Source: an uncultured Bacteroidales bacterium (GTDB taxonomy: Bacteria > Bacteroidota > Bacteroidia > Bacteroidales > P3). Taken from it: DNA of 38,318 nucleotides. A model generated the notes under the pieces. It ran no database searches. It had not been told where the DNA came from and was given only the letters and a program-made list of their open reading frames with translations. The translations under genes and the position numbers were made by a program. Below are positions 28,955-37,344 of this stretch, piece after piece. Within the stretch, counting starts at the first letter, position 1. The number at the start of each line of letters is the position of its first letter. The DNA is taken from NCBI GenBank assembly GCA_900320975.1, contig ONUE01000003.1, positions 1 to 38,318 on the forward strand, written 5' to 3'.

Positions 28955-30748
28955 ATGTTATTGCATATAGTAAAAAGATCGTTATTCATTCTAGTGAATG
29001 TACTCTGCGTGGTGCAGGTTGGCCAGGCGCAGACCATTGTTTCTACACAACCATCCAATAGAACTGCGATAATTGAGCAATTTAATGGAGGACCATATTG
29101 TCCAGATGCGCATAGGATAAGCGATTCCATCTGCAATGCAAATCCTAATGACGTATTGGATGTACGCTATTATGAGTTTACTTTTACGTATAATACAGAG
29201 TGGGGCGATTCTTTGGTAGATTTAATTTTTAATTCAAACAATCAATATTACCCTGGTGGTTCAATAAATAGACATCGATTTGATTCATTATCAGATGAAA
29301 CAGACTGTTTGGCATTGGTGCGAAATAAATGGGCAGCTGGAGTTGACTCAATATTATCAATGACATCGCCTGTAAATATTGCCGCAACAGCAAACATTGA
29401 TGAAACAACAAGATTATTGACTGTTGATGTTGAATTATATTACACAGACTCCTCTGCTTCATCCACAAATATGCTTAATGTTATTCTGTTGCAAAACAAC
29501 CTTAAAAGTTGGTGGAATGGCGCTTCTACATGGTATCCGCAAATGGTTGACTCGAATGATCTTTATCGTCACATGCATGTTGTACGTCATATGATTACAG
29601 GTCAATGGGGTGATATCATCGACACCACAACAGCCGGCTCCTTTATACATAGGACTTATAGTTATGTAATCCCTGATTCAATAAGGAACGTGGCAATTAA
29701 TGACTTTTGCGATTTAGAAATTGTAGCGTTTGTCTCAGAAAGCAATCAAGAAATACTTTCTGCATGTAGAGCTTCTTATGCTGGTAATTCTACTTTTCAA
29801 TACTCCTTTCAATGCGATACATCCATGGGAACAATCACCCATTATGATTGTTATAGTTCGGGTACCACAATAATGGCTATTCCGAAGCCGGGCTTTCGGT
29901 TTGTGCGATGGAGCAATGGTAGTACAGCAAATCCAGAAAGTTTGAATATTACAAGCGATACTACTATAGTTGCTATTTTTGCACCATTATTGCCATCTCA
30001 AGAATTATGTATGGTAACAGTTCAGGATGGACATAATATGATTATTTGGAATAAGGAAGTAGAAGTGCAATCCTATCGGTTATATCGTGAAAGTAGTGTT
30101 GCTGACGAATATGTGATTATTGCCGAGATTCCATTTGATTCATTGTCCGTTTATATGGATTCCGAATCACGTCCTTTAACACGTAGTTATCGATATATGA
30201 TAGGAGAGGTGGATGAATATGGCTATGAAACGATGTCGAGCACTATTCACAAGACAATGCACCTTACTATCAACCAAGGAATGGGAAACCAATGGAATCT
30301 GGTGTGGACGGAATATGAAGGAGCGGGCTACACAACATATGTGATTTATCGCGGAACTAATGCCAGCGACATGCAGCAGATAGATGTAATCCCATCAGGT
30401 GGTAATACCACATATACCGACCCTGATGCCCCAGCTGGCAATATTTGTTATCAAGTAGGCGTTTTGATGACAACACCTTGCAATCCCAGCAAAACCGAAA
30501 CAATCTGCCGTTCTAATATAGCAACAAATGGAGCCGTTGGAATAATTGGAACTAATGAAGATGAGATTTATGTTTACACTATTGGTGACTGTGTCTTTGT
30601 TGACGGTAATAATGGGAAAAATGTATGTGTATATGATATGGCTGGTCGTCTGGTTGCAAGTACAAATGGTGATATTGTTACGGTTCCTAATCCAGGAGTG
30701 TATTTGGTGAAAAAGGGCAACGCTACACAGAAAATAGTTGTGTTATAG
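28955..30748 (+). CDS. Secreted Omp28-like protein with type IX sorting tail
   Basis: About 597 residues. I chose the ATG at 28955 since it gives a signal peptide (MLLHIVKRSLFILVNVLCVV, cleavage after GQA near 26). The start of the mature part (IIEQFNGGPYCPDAH and later YYPGGSINRHRFDS) resembles Omp28-type proteins, with a thioredoxin-like fold but only one Cys in the usual CxxC place. A divergent InlB-like unit (PKPGFRFVRWSNGS) and two fibronectin-III-like units follow. The last 40 residues (VYDMAGRLVAS, GVYLVKKGNATQKIVVL) are a type A type IX sorting domain. So it is probably exported by the system that includes the PorW-like protein. Base composition is clearly AT-richer than in the neighbouring operons. 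Confidence 0.82.
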   Translation: MLLHIVKRSLFILVNVLCVVQVGQAQTIVSTQPSNRTAIIEQFNGGPYCPDAHRISDSICNANPNDVLDVRYYEFTFTYNTEWGDSLVDLIFNSNNQYYPGGSINRHRFDSLSDETDCLALVRNKWAAGVDSILSMTSPVNIAATANIDETTRLLTVDVELYYTDSSASSTNMLNVILLQNNLKSWWNGASTWYPQMVDSNDLYRHMHVVRHMITGQWGDIIDTTTAGSFIHRTYSYVIPDSIRNVAINDFCDLEIVAFVSESNQEILSACRASYAGNSTFQYSFQCDTSMGTITHYDCYSSGTTIMAIPKPGFRFVRWSNGSTANPESLNITSDTTIVAIFAPLLPSQELCMVTVQDGHNMIIWNKEVEVQSYRLYRESSVADEYVIIAEIPFDSLSVYMDSESRPLTRSYRYMIGEVDEYGYETMSSTIHKTMHLTINQGMGNQWNLVWTEYEGAGYTTYVIYRGTNASDMQQIDVIPSGGNTTYTDPDAPAGNICYQVGVLMTTPCNPSKTETICRSNIATNGAVGIIGTNEDEIYVYTIGDCVFVDGNNGKNVCVYDMAGRLVASTNGDIVTVPNPGVYLVKKGNATQKIVVL

Positions 30749-30783
30749 TTGATAATCTCAAATCTCAGTAAGGCTAATATTGT

Positions 30784-31791
30784 ATGGTCGCAGATGAGGA
30801 TTTAATGATGTTTGAAGTGTGCGGTACACGTTACAAGTTGTCAGAATACAATGTGGCTGTTGAAGCACATAAGGATGAGTTTCGTGACAGTTTGTCTTTG
30901 CTAAATGAGTTTCCGTATACTGTCAAAAGTTTTCAAGGTGATGCGATAGAACAAATAAAAAACGCAGCCATTTCCATCGTTTATAAACAGGAGAAGATAA
31001 GTTTATATAGTTTTATTAAAGGCCTCCGAGCATTTGAAGAACAATTACCACTATCTGATGAAACAAACGGATTGGAAGTAGAGAATAATTTAGAACTCGC
31101 GGTTCGACACATTGCAGACAAGAATGACTATCATTCAGTAGTGATAGAAACATTTAGGATATTACAAGATTTCCATTTTTTGAATGCTACAGCTCGATGG
31201 GCATTGATAGAGGCCCATCGTATTTTGCACTTCCATAGTGTCCTTATCTGGTGTAATGGATGGGAACAATTGTGGACACGGGCCACATGGCTGAACAATG
31301 CTATTATAATGTATGACTCCTGCTTTGACAAGTTAATTCAAGCGGTATGGATAGGTACGGAGAGTTATCGTGAAAATAAAATAGGGAGAGAATCTTTGAT
31401 TACGCCCGAGGGATTGGAAGTAGTATACAAGAAATGCTGGCATAGGAGTGACAAAAGGTTTTCAAGAATACCATCCCCATATCTTCATCTTTTTGAGGAA
31501 TTTCAAAAGACGGATTATGAAATAGCTGTATCAAATTACGCACAAAGAATAAAGCATAGGGGAGGTATGAGATATGCAGGAATGTTCCCCTTTGGACAAA
31601 CGTGGAATTATGCGAACAAGAACGAGTACGATTCCTTCAATACGAGAAATGAGATAGATATAGATGAGGTTATTGATACAGTGAAAGATTATCATATAGG
31701 GATATGTAAACTCGCATCACAGATTGTGGTTTTTCTGATGGAAGAGTTTAAAAAGCATGGTTATTTAACAGGAGAGGATATTCATCTCTAA
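30784..31791 (+). CDS. Unknown 335-residue protein, possibly HEPN-like
   Basis: A 335-residue soluble protein without signal peptide or membrane helices. It is helix-rich with many aromatic residues (WCNGWEQLWTRATWLNNAI, KKCWHRSDKRFSRI, YAQRIKHRGGMRY). The helical pattern and the Arg/His clusters recall Cthe_2314-like HEPN proteins, but I cannot show the RxxxxH motif, so this is only a suggestion. It lies 35 bases after the Omp28-like gene, with the same AT-rich composition, likely in the same transcript. No partner antitoxin is evident. Confidence 0.6.
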   Translation: MVADEDLMMFEVCGTRYKLSEYNVAVEAHKDEFRDSLSLLNEFPYTVKSFQGDAIEQIKNAAISIVYKQEKISLYSFIKGLRAFEEQLPLSDETNGLEVENNLELAVRHIADKNDYHSVVIETFRILQDFHFLNATARWALIEAHRILHFHSVLIWCNGWEQLWTRATWLNNAIIMYDSCFDKLIQAVWIGTESYRENKIGRESLITPEGLEVVYKKCWHRSDKRFSRIPSPYLHLFEEFQKTDYEIAVSNYAQRIKHRGGMRYAGMFPFGQTWNYANKNEYDSFNTRNEIDIDEVIDTVKDYHIGICKLASQIVVFLMEEFKKHGYLTGEDIHL

Positions 31792-32236
31792 AAATCGCCG
31801 TCGCATTACATGAGAGAGAACTACTGGTTGATTCTGTTCCTCTTCGAGAAAGCTGACTCAATTTGAAGTACTTTTCTTTGCGAAGCGGGGCGACCTCGAC
31901 TAGGCTACCCCAAGTTTTGTGTCGGATGCCGCGCGCAGCCAGCGATACCTTAGAAAAATTCGGGTTATTCCGGTTAGAAATTTCTGATTGTTCTTTTAGT
32001 TTTGATTGAGATAAAGACCAATCCATCGTGCGTCTAAAAAAATCTACTGGATTTATAGATTTCGCGCAGCGGGAGAATAAGATGACCTGCGTAGCTTGGC
32101 TCATCAAGCTCGCCGACTTCAGTTCGAGTAAATTCGTTCAATTCGCCGTTTCTAATCTGATTGAGAAAAGAAATTTACGATATTTCGCGGCCTTTTACGG
32201 TAATTTTCATCATTGAATATTCTATATGTAAAAAAA
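31792..32236. repeat. Gap of 445 bases with a suspected dispersed element
   Basis: The first half (31795-31960) is GC-richer than its surroundings and carries on the minus strand a frame with SKVSLAARGIRHKTWGSLVE and LRKEKYFKLSQLSRRG, peptides I associate with a repeat-derived frame in related genomes (from memory, unchecked). The second half has TTCAATTCGCCGTTT (32135-32149) and CTGCGTAGC (32085-32093), both also found in the element at 3779-3935. No promoter matching TAnnTTTG is evident before the downstream operon. Confidence 0.45.
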
Positions 32237-32644
32237 ATGACACCTTCACACATTGAACACATCGGCATCGCCGTGACGAACCTCGACGAAGCCATCCGCT
32301 ATTGGGAGGACGTGATGGGCCTCAAGTGCTACGCCATCGAGGAAGTTAAGGACCAGAAAGTAAAGACTGCTTTCTTCCGTTGCGGCGACGTTAAGATTGA
32401 GCTTCTGGAGCCCACGTGCCCCGAGAGCACTATTGCTGCCTTCATCGAGAAGAACGGCGGCAAGGGTGGTATGCACCACATCGCCTTCGCCATGGAGAAC
32501 ACCGACCAGGCCCTCAACGAGGCCAAGGAGAAGGGGGTGCGTCTCATCGACCAGCAGAGCCGCGGCGGTGCTGAAGGCCTCCATATCGGTTTCCTGCACC
32601 CGAAGAGCACCCTCGGCGTCCTCACTGAGTTCTGCTGCAAGTAA
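32237..32644 (+). CDS. mce: Methylmalonyl-CoA epimerase
   Basis: A 135-residue vicinal-oxygen-chelate protein. Metal ligands are seen in HIEHIGIAV near the N-terminus, GMHHIAFAM in the middle and LTEFC at the C-terminus. It interconverts (R)- and (S)-methylmalonyl-CoA in the propionate pathway. I chose the ATG at 32237 (MTPSHIEHIG) over one eight codons upstream that reads through the A-rich leader. It is the first gene of the decarboxylase operon. Confidence 0.93.
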   Translation: MTPSHIEHIGIAVTNLDEAIRYWEDVMGLKCYAIEEVKDQKVKTAFFRCGDVKIELLEPTCPESTIAAFIEKNGGKGGMHHIAFAMENTDQALNEAKEKGVRLIDQQSRGGAEGLHIGFLHPKSTLGVLTEFCCK

Positions 32645-32665
32645 AACAATCAAACAATATTAACA

Positions 32666-34225
32666 ATGGCTTTTGAACAGAAGATAAAGGAGCTGCTCGA
32701 CAAGCGTGGTGAAGCCCGTATGGGTGGAGGCCAGAAAGGCATCGACAAGCAGCACGAACAGGGCAAACTGACCGCCCGTGAGCGTATCGCCCTCCTCCTT
32801 GACGAGGGCTCTTTCGAGGAATTCGACATGTTTGTCACCCATCGCTGCACCAACTTCGACATGCAGAAGAAGTCGTACCTCGGTGACGGCGTGGTGACGG
32901 GCTACGGCACCATCAACGGCCGTATGGTGTATGTCTTTGCACAGGACTTCACCGTCCTCGGCGGTTCGCTGAGTGAGACGATGGCCCTGAAGATTTGCAA
33001 GGTGATGGACCAGGCCATGAAGGTCGGCGCCCCTGTTATCGGCCTCAACGACTCCGGCGGAGCCCGCATCCAGGAGGGTATCAACGCCCTCGCCGGCTAT
33101 GCCGAGATATTTGAGCGCAATATTCTGGCCAGCGGTGTGGTGCCGCAGATCAGTGCCATCTTCGGCCCCTGCGCCGGTGGCTCGGTCTACAGCCCCGCTC
33201 TGACCGACTTCATTTTCATGTCCAAGGAGAACAGCTATATGTTCCTCACCGGCCCGAAGGTGGTGAAGACTGTCACTGGCGAGGATGTCACTGTTGACAA
33301 ACTCGGCGGCGCCATGGTTCACGCCAGCAAGAGCGGTGTGGCTCACTTCGTCGGCGAGACCGAGGAGAGCACCATCCAGACAATCCGCGAGCTGGTGGGC
33401 TATATCCCCAGCAACAACTTCGAGGAGGCTCCCATGGTGGCCACCGGCGACCCCATCGACCGTCTGGAGGACACCCTCAACAGCATCATCCCCGAGAACC
33501 CCAACGAGGCCTACGACGTCAAGGATGTTATCCACGCCATCGTCGACGACGGCCAGTTCCTCGAGGTGCATGAGAATTTCGCCAAGAACCTCGTGGTCGG
33601 TTTTGCCCACATGGGTGGCATGAGCGTCGGTATCGTCGCCAACCAGCCTAAGGCTATGGCCGGCGTGCTCGACTGCAACGCCAGCCGCAAGGGTGCCCGC
33701 TTCGTGCGCTTCTGCGACGCCTTCAATATCCCGCTGGTGACCCTCGTCGACGTGCCCGGCTTCCTGCCCGGTACCGGCCAAGAGTACAACGGCGTCATCA
33801 ACCACGGAGCCAAGATGCTCTTCGCCTATGGTGAGGCTACGGTGCCCAAGGTGACCGTCACCCTGCGCAAGAGCTACGGCGGTGCCCACATCGTGATGAG
33901 CTGCAAGCAGCTCCGCAGCGATATCAACTACGCATGGCCTACGGCTCAGATTGCCGTTATGGGTGCCAGCGGTGCCACCGAGGTGCTGCACGGCCGCGCC
34001 CTGAAGGAAATCACCGATGCAGAGGAAAAAGCCAAGTTCATCGCCGAGAAGGAGAAGGAGTACAACGACCTCTTCGCCAACCCCTACAACGCCGCCAAGT
34101 ACGGCTACATCGACGATGTCATCGAGCCGCGTAACACCCGCTTCCGTGTCATCCGCGCCCTTCAGGCCCTGCAGACCAAGAAGGACAGTTTGCCCATGAA
34201 GAAGCATTGTAACTTACCCCTGTAA
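32666..34225 (+). CDS. mmdA: Methylmalonyl-CoA decarboxylase alpha subunit (carboxyltransferase)
   Basis: A 519-residue biotin-dependent carboxyltransferase. Seen are [21 protein letters not shown] near the N-terminus, [29 protein letters not shown], and in the second half [16 protein letters not shown] and [11 protein letters not shown]. It moves the carboxyl group from methylmalonyl-CoA to the biotin carrier encoded four genes on. Close relatives are propionyl-CoA carboxylase beta chains, but the membrane subunit downstream favours the decarboxylase. Confidence 0.95.
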   Translation: MAFEQKIKELLDKRGEARMGGGQKGIDKQHEQGKLTARERIALLLDEGSFEEFDMFVTHRCTNFDMQKKSYLGDGVVTGYGTINGRMVYVFAQDFTVLGGSLSETMALKICKVMDQAMKVGAPVIGLNDSGGARIQEGINALAGYAEIFERNILASGVVPQISAIFGPCAGGSVYSPALTDFIFMSKENSYMFLTGPKVVKTVTGEDVTVDKLGGAMVHASKSGVAHFVGETEESTIQTIRELVGYIPSNNFEEAPMVATGDPIDRLEDTLNSIIPENPNEAYDVKDVIHAIVDDGQFLEVHENFAKNLVVGFAHMGGMSVGIVANQPKAMAGVLDCNASRKGARFVRFCDAFNIPLVTLVDVPGFLPGTGQEYNGVINHGAKMLFAYGEATVPKVTVTLRKSYGGAHIVMSCKQLRSDINYAWPTAQIAVMGASGATEVLHGRALKEITDAEEKAKFIAEKEKEYNDLFANPYNAAKYGYIDDVIEPRNTRFRVIRALQALQTKKDSLPMKKHCNLPL

Positions 34226-34274
34226 TTAAATTCATTCAATTCAATATTTTAATTAACCTAAAAACATCAAAACA

Positions 34275-34613
34275 ATGAAGAAAGTTCTGTTTACCGCTAT
34301 GGCCGCCGTCGCTATGTTCGCTATGGTTGCCTGCAACAACAACAAGGCCGCCGAGGCTACCGAGGACACCACCGTCATCGAGCAGACCGAGCAGACCTGC
34401 GACATGGCTTGCGCCGACAGCTGCATGTGCGGTGAGGAGTGCGCCGCCGCCAAGTGCGAAGGCTGCCCCAACCACGGCACCGAGAACTGCTGCAAGGCTA
34501 AAGCCGCTGTCGAAGGCCAGGCCTGCGAGCAGGCTTGCGAGCACAAATGCCAGAAAGCCGAAGGCCATGAGTGCCAGAAGGCTTGCGAGAAAAAGTGCGA
34601 AAAAGCTCAGTAA
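34275..34613 (+). CDS. Small Cys-rich lipoprotein in the decarboxylase operon
   Basis: A 112-residue protein with a lipoprotein signal (MKKVLFTAMAAVAMFAMVAC, Cys 20). The mature part holds 15 further cysteines, with spacing such as CDMACADSCMCGEEC and two copies of CxxxCxxxC near the end (CEQACEHKC and CQKACEKKC). It also has Lys/Glu-rich spacers and a few His. Such content suggests metal binding, but no family is recognised. It sits 49 bases after mmdA and before the gamma-type subunit. Confidence 0.8.
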   Translation: MKKVLFTAMAAVAMFAMVACNNNKAAEATEDTTVIEQTEQTCDMACADSCMCGEECAAAKCEGCPNHGTENCCKAKAAVEGQACEQACEHKCQKAEGHECQKACEKKCEKAQ

Positions 34614-34699
34614 AGTTTAAGGTTTAAGGTTTAACGTTTAAGGAGGATATCGATACAACGAGACACCTTAAACCATAAACCTTAAACCATAAACCTTAA
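34614..34699. repeat. Tandem-repeat hairpin inside the decarboxylase operon
   Basis: The left arm (34614-34642) has GTTTAAG units and the right arm (34665-34699) has CCTTAAACCATAAA units. The loop is about 22 bases. It lies between the Cys-rich lipoprotein and the gamma-type subunit and could set the relative mRNA levels of the two parts. Confidence 0.8.
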
Positions 34700-34731
34700 T
34701 TTGTTTTGGTGTTACAATTAACGAAAGAAGA

Positions 34732-35709
34732 ATGAATACAATTTATAAAATAACCCTGGCAGTTCTCTTCAGCTTCTCGCTGTTGACGGCTACCGCCCAG
34801 CCGCCCATGCATGAGGGTGCCTGCGCCGGCGGTCCCGCCGCAGAAGAGCAGCCCCATGAGGGATGCATGATGCACGGCATGATGCCCACTGTGGACTTCC
34901 AGAGCGTGAAGATTAGCTTCGCTCCCCAGATGGGCACCTTCGTGGCCATCGACAGCGTGGAGTGCTCCGTGCATCTCGTGGCTATGACCGAGAATGGTCT
35001 CGACACCATCGGCTGCTACAAGACCGACAATACCTACAAACGTCACGACCTTAAGAACATCCTGCGCCCCGTCAGCGTTGGCTTCCTTGGCAAATACGTT
35101 GTCGTGCTGGCTTCCGCCGTCAACGACAGCGCCTATGTGGCCCTGCTTGACGAGAACATGAACGTGGTGGCCCGTCGCGACTTCCGCAGCCCCATGTATG
35201 CTTTCCATCTCGAGCACGGTTTCATGTTTGTCGTCGGACGCAACCCCTACGGTTACGACATCAATATCTTGCCCCTCCACGGTGGTCTTGACAACTTCTC
35301 CAACGGCGAGATCATGACCCACCACTACCGTGTTGCAAAGCAGTCGGAGAAGATCAAGCAGAGCGACCCCGTCGGCATCGGCCTTGCTGCTGTCGCCGTC
35401 GCCGTGGTGTTCTTGGCACTGGTGTGCATCTGTCTCCTCATCACTGGCACCGGCAAGCTGATGGCCGGTATGGACGACAAGAAGAAATCTCCTAAGGCCA
35501 GCAAGGGCATCAAGCCTGTCTCCGAGGGTAGCTCAGCCGCCAACGACCAGGAGGTCTTCGCCGCCATCGCTGCCGCCATCCACCTCTACAATGACGAACT
35601 CCACGATGAGGAGGACACCGTCATCACCATCCAGAAGGTGGAGCGTGAGTGGACGCCTTGGAACGCCAAGTTCTATAATATGAATCAATACTTTAATAAT
35701 AGAAGATAG
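34732..35709 (+). CDS. OadG/MmdD-type decarboxylase subunit with long periplasmic N-terminus
   Basis: A 325-residue protein. A signal-like segment (residues 1-23) precedes a Met/His/Cys-rich stretch (EGCMMHGMMP, residues 43-52) and a soluble domain to about residue 205. The membrane helix is at about 213-238 (GIGLAAVAVAVVFLALVCIC), followed by a cytoplasmic OadG-like end (DQEVFAAIAAAIHLYNDELH, then VEREWTPWNAKFYNMNQY). Classical OadG subunits are about 80-100 residues, so the first 200 are an extra domain. The OadG part anchors and assembles the alpha/biotin parts on the beta subunit. Confidence 0.85.
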   Translation: MNTIYKITLAVLFSFSLLTATAQPPMHEGACAGGPAAEEQPHEGCMMHGMMPTVDFQSVKISFAPQMGTFVAIDSVECSVHLVAMTENGLDTIGCYKTDNTYKRHDLKNILRPVSVGFLGKYVVVLASAVNDSAYVALLDENMNVVARRDFRSPMYAFHLEHGFMFVVGRNPYGYDINILPLHGGLDNFSNGEIMTHHYRVAKQSEKIKQSDPVGIGLAAVAVAVVFLALVCICLLITGTGKLMAGMDDKKKSPKASKGIKPVSEGSSAANDQEVFAAIAAAIHLYNDELHDEEDTVITIQKVEREWTPWNAKFYNMNQYFNNRR

Positions 35710-35711
35710 TC

Positions 35712-36146
35712 ATGAAAAACTACAAACTCAAGATAAACGGCAACGAATACAACGTTGACATCAACGAAGTCGAGGGCCAGGAAATAAAGCTCAACGTCAA
35801 CGGCACCGACTATGTGGTCACTGTCGACCAGGAGATCAAGCAGCAGAAAAAGCCTGTTGTACGTCCCGCCGCTCCGGCAGCCCAGGTGGCTCCCGCCAAC
35901 GGTGGTGTGCAGAAGGGTAACGCCCCTGCCGCAGGCAGCAAGGTTACCACGCCGCTCCCAGGCACCATCCTCGACGTCTTCGTCAATGTCGGCGATACCG
36001 TAAAGGAGGGTCAGACCGTCGTGCTCCTCGAGGCCATGAAGATGGAGAACAACATCGAGGCCGACGTCGCCGGTACCGTCAAGGAAGTCAAAGTCCGCAA
36101 GGGCGACAGCGTCCTCGAGGGCGATGTATTGGTTGTAATTGGATAA
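35712..36146 (+). CDS. mmdC: Biotin carboxyl carrier subunit of the decarboxylase
   Basis: A 144-residue protein with a C-terminal biotinyl domain: PLPGTILDVFVNVGDTVKEG and the biotinylation motif EAMKMENNI. A Pro/Ala-rich flexible linker lies at about residues 46-70, and the N-terminus (YKLKINGNEYNVDINE) is a typical start. It carries the carboxyl group from MmdA to the membrane subunit. It starts two bases after the stop of the gamma-type gene. Confidence 0.95.
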   Translation: MKNYKLKINGNEYNVDINEVEGQEIKLNVNGTDYVVTVDQEIKQQKKPVVRPAAPAAQVAPANGGVQKGNAPAAGSKVTTPLPGTILDVFVNVGDTVKEGQTVVLLEAMKMENNIEADVAGTVKEVKVRKGDSVLEGDVLVVIG

Positions 36147-36158
36147 TTTGATTGAATT

Positions 36159-37202
36159 ATGATTAGTTTAGCAACAGGTGGCTTCATGGAGTTCATGTCG
36201 ACCCAGCTGGTACAGTTCCTCGAATATACCGGCTTCGCCAATGTGACCTGGGGCCATATAGCAATGATTATTATTGGCTTGGTGTTCATCTTCCTGGGCA
36301 TCAAGTATGAGTTCGAGCCTCTGCTGCTGGTCCCCATCGGATTCGGTATGCTCATCGGCAACATCCCCTTCTATCCGGGACTCAAGATTGGTATCTATGA
36401 ACAAGGCTCTGTGCTCAATATCCTCTATCACGGTGTGCACGCAATGACCGACTTTTCGGCGTTGCTCTCCAACCCCAAGCTGATGCTCATCGGTGCTGCC
36501 GCCCAGGTCGGTATCTTCGCCGCCTATATGGGTGCTCTGGCCCTCGGTTTCATGCCCAACGAGGCCGGTGCCATCGGTATCATCGGTGGTGCCGACGGTC
36601 CCACGGCTATCTTCATCTCCTCGCAGCTGGCTCCTGACCTGATGGGTGCCATCGCCGTGTCGGCCTATAGCTACATGGCTCTCGTGCCCGTCATCCAGCC
36701 CCCCATCATGCGACTGATGACCACCCCCAAGGAGCGCACCATCCGCATGAAGCCGCCGCGCCAGGTCTCCAAGCTGGAGAAGATCACCTTCCCCATCATC
36801 GGCCTCCTCTTCTGCGCCTTCATCGTGCCGAGCGGCCTGCCCCTGCTGGGTATGCTCTTCTTCGGCAACCTCCTCAAGGAGTGCGGTGTCACCAAGCGCC
36901 TGAGCGATGTGGCCTCCAACGCCGTCGTCAACATCTGCACCCTGCTCATCGGCATCACCGTCGGTGCCTCCACGCAGGCATCGGTGATCATGAACCTCTT
37001 CCTCAAGGAAGGCAACAAGATCAATCCCCTCATCGGCAACTCCGGCGTCAGTGCTGTGCCCGACGCCGCCCGTGTGTCGAACAATGTGGGTCTCGAATAT
37101 GACAAGACCAACTACCTGCTGCAGCACGCCATGGGTCCCAATGTGGCCGGTGTCGTCGGCTCGGCAGTGGCCGCCGGTATCCTGCTGGCCTTCCTCCACT
37201 AA
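36159..37202 (+). CDS. mmdB: Decarboxylase beta subunit (OadB/MmdB type), shorter than usual
   Basis: A 347-residue membrane protein with the family motifs GGADGPTAIFISSQLAPDL (143-161), YSYMALVPVIQPPIMR (170-185), and NPLIGNSGVSAVPDAARVSN (289-308). The beta subunit decarboxylates carboxybiotin and pumps Na+. Family members are commonly about 400-430 residues. Compared from memory, about 15 residues appear missing at 92/93 (HGV-HAMTDF, where a GxYPPLIFLGxG-type segment is expected) and about 30 at 274/275 (VGASTQAS-VIMNLFLKEG), the latter including a helix. The frame is intact and the catalytic motifs remain. A terminator follows. Confidence 0.9.
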   Translation: MISLATGGFMEFMSTQLVQFLEYTGFANVTWGHIAMIIIGLVFIFLGIKYEFEPLLLVPIGFGMLIGNIPFYPGLKIGIYEQGSVLNILYHGVHAMTDFSALLSNPKLMLIGAAAQVGIFAAYMGALALGFMPNEAGAIGIIGGADGPTAIFISSQLAPDLMGAIAVSAYSYMALVPVIQPPIMRLMTTPKERTIRMKPPRQVSKLEKITFPIIGLLFCAFIVPSGLPLLGMLFFGNLLKECGVTKRLSDVASNAVVNICTLLIGITVGASTQASVIMNLFLKEGNKINPLIGNSGVSAVPDAARVSNNVGLEYDKTNYLLQHAMGPNVAGVVGSAVAAGILLAFLH

Positions 37203-37232
37203 ATAGGGAAGACGATACAACACCAACAAATA

Positions 37233-37264
37233 GAGGATGCTCCCCGCGAGCGTCCTCTTTTTTT
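37233..37264 (+). terminator. Intrinsic terminator of the decarboxylase operon
   Basis: A 10-bp stem GAGGATGCTC (37233-37242) and GAGCGTCCTC (37248-37257) with one G-U pair, a CCCGC loop, and a run of seven T (37258-37264). Confidence 0.9.
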
Positions 37265-37285
37265 ACATATCGTGCTAAAGAATAT

Positions 37286-37316
37286 TTTGCCAAACAAGAA
37301 AAGATTTGTATCTTTG
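37286..37316 (+). promoter_or_regulatory. Promoter of the DUF1016 nuclease gene
   Basis: TTTG (37286-37289), 19 bases, TATCTTTG (37309-37316). The layout and sequence (TTTTGCC, later GTATCTTTGCA) are very like the Bro-N promoter at 27993-28023. Confidence 0.82.
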
Positions 37317-37344
37317 CAAATAAAAATCAGATAACAATTACCTG

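Noticed and set aside
32660..34207. A 515-codon minus-strand frame
   Set aside because: Antisense to mmdA; composition of a codon-bias shadow.
36168..37229. A 353-codon minus-strand frame
   Set aside because: Antisense to the decarboxylase beta subunit; Gly/Asp/Glu-rich, no motifs.
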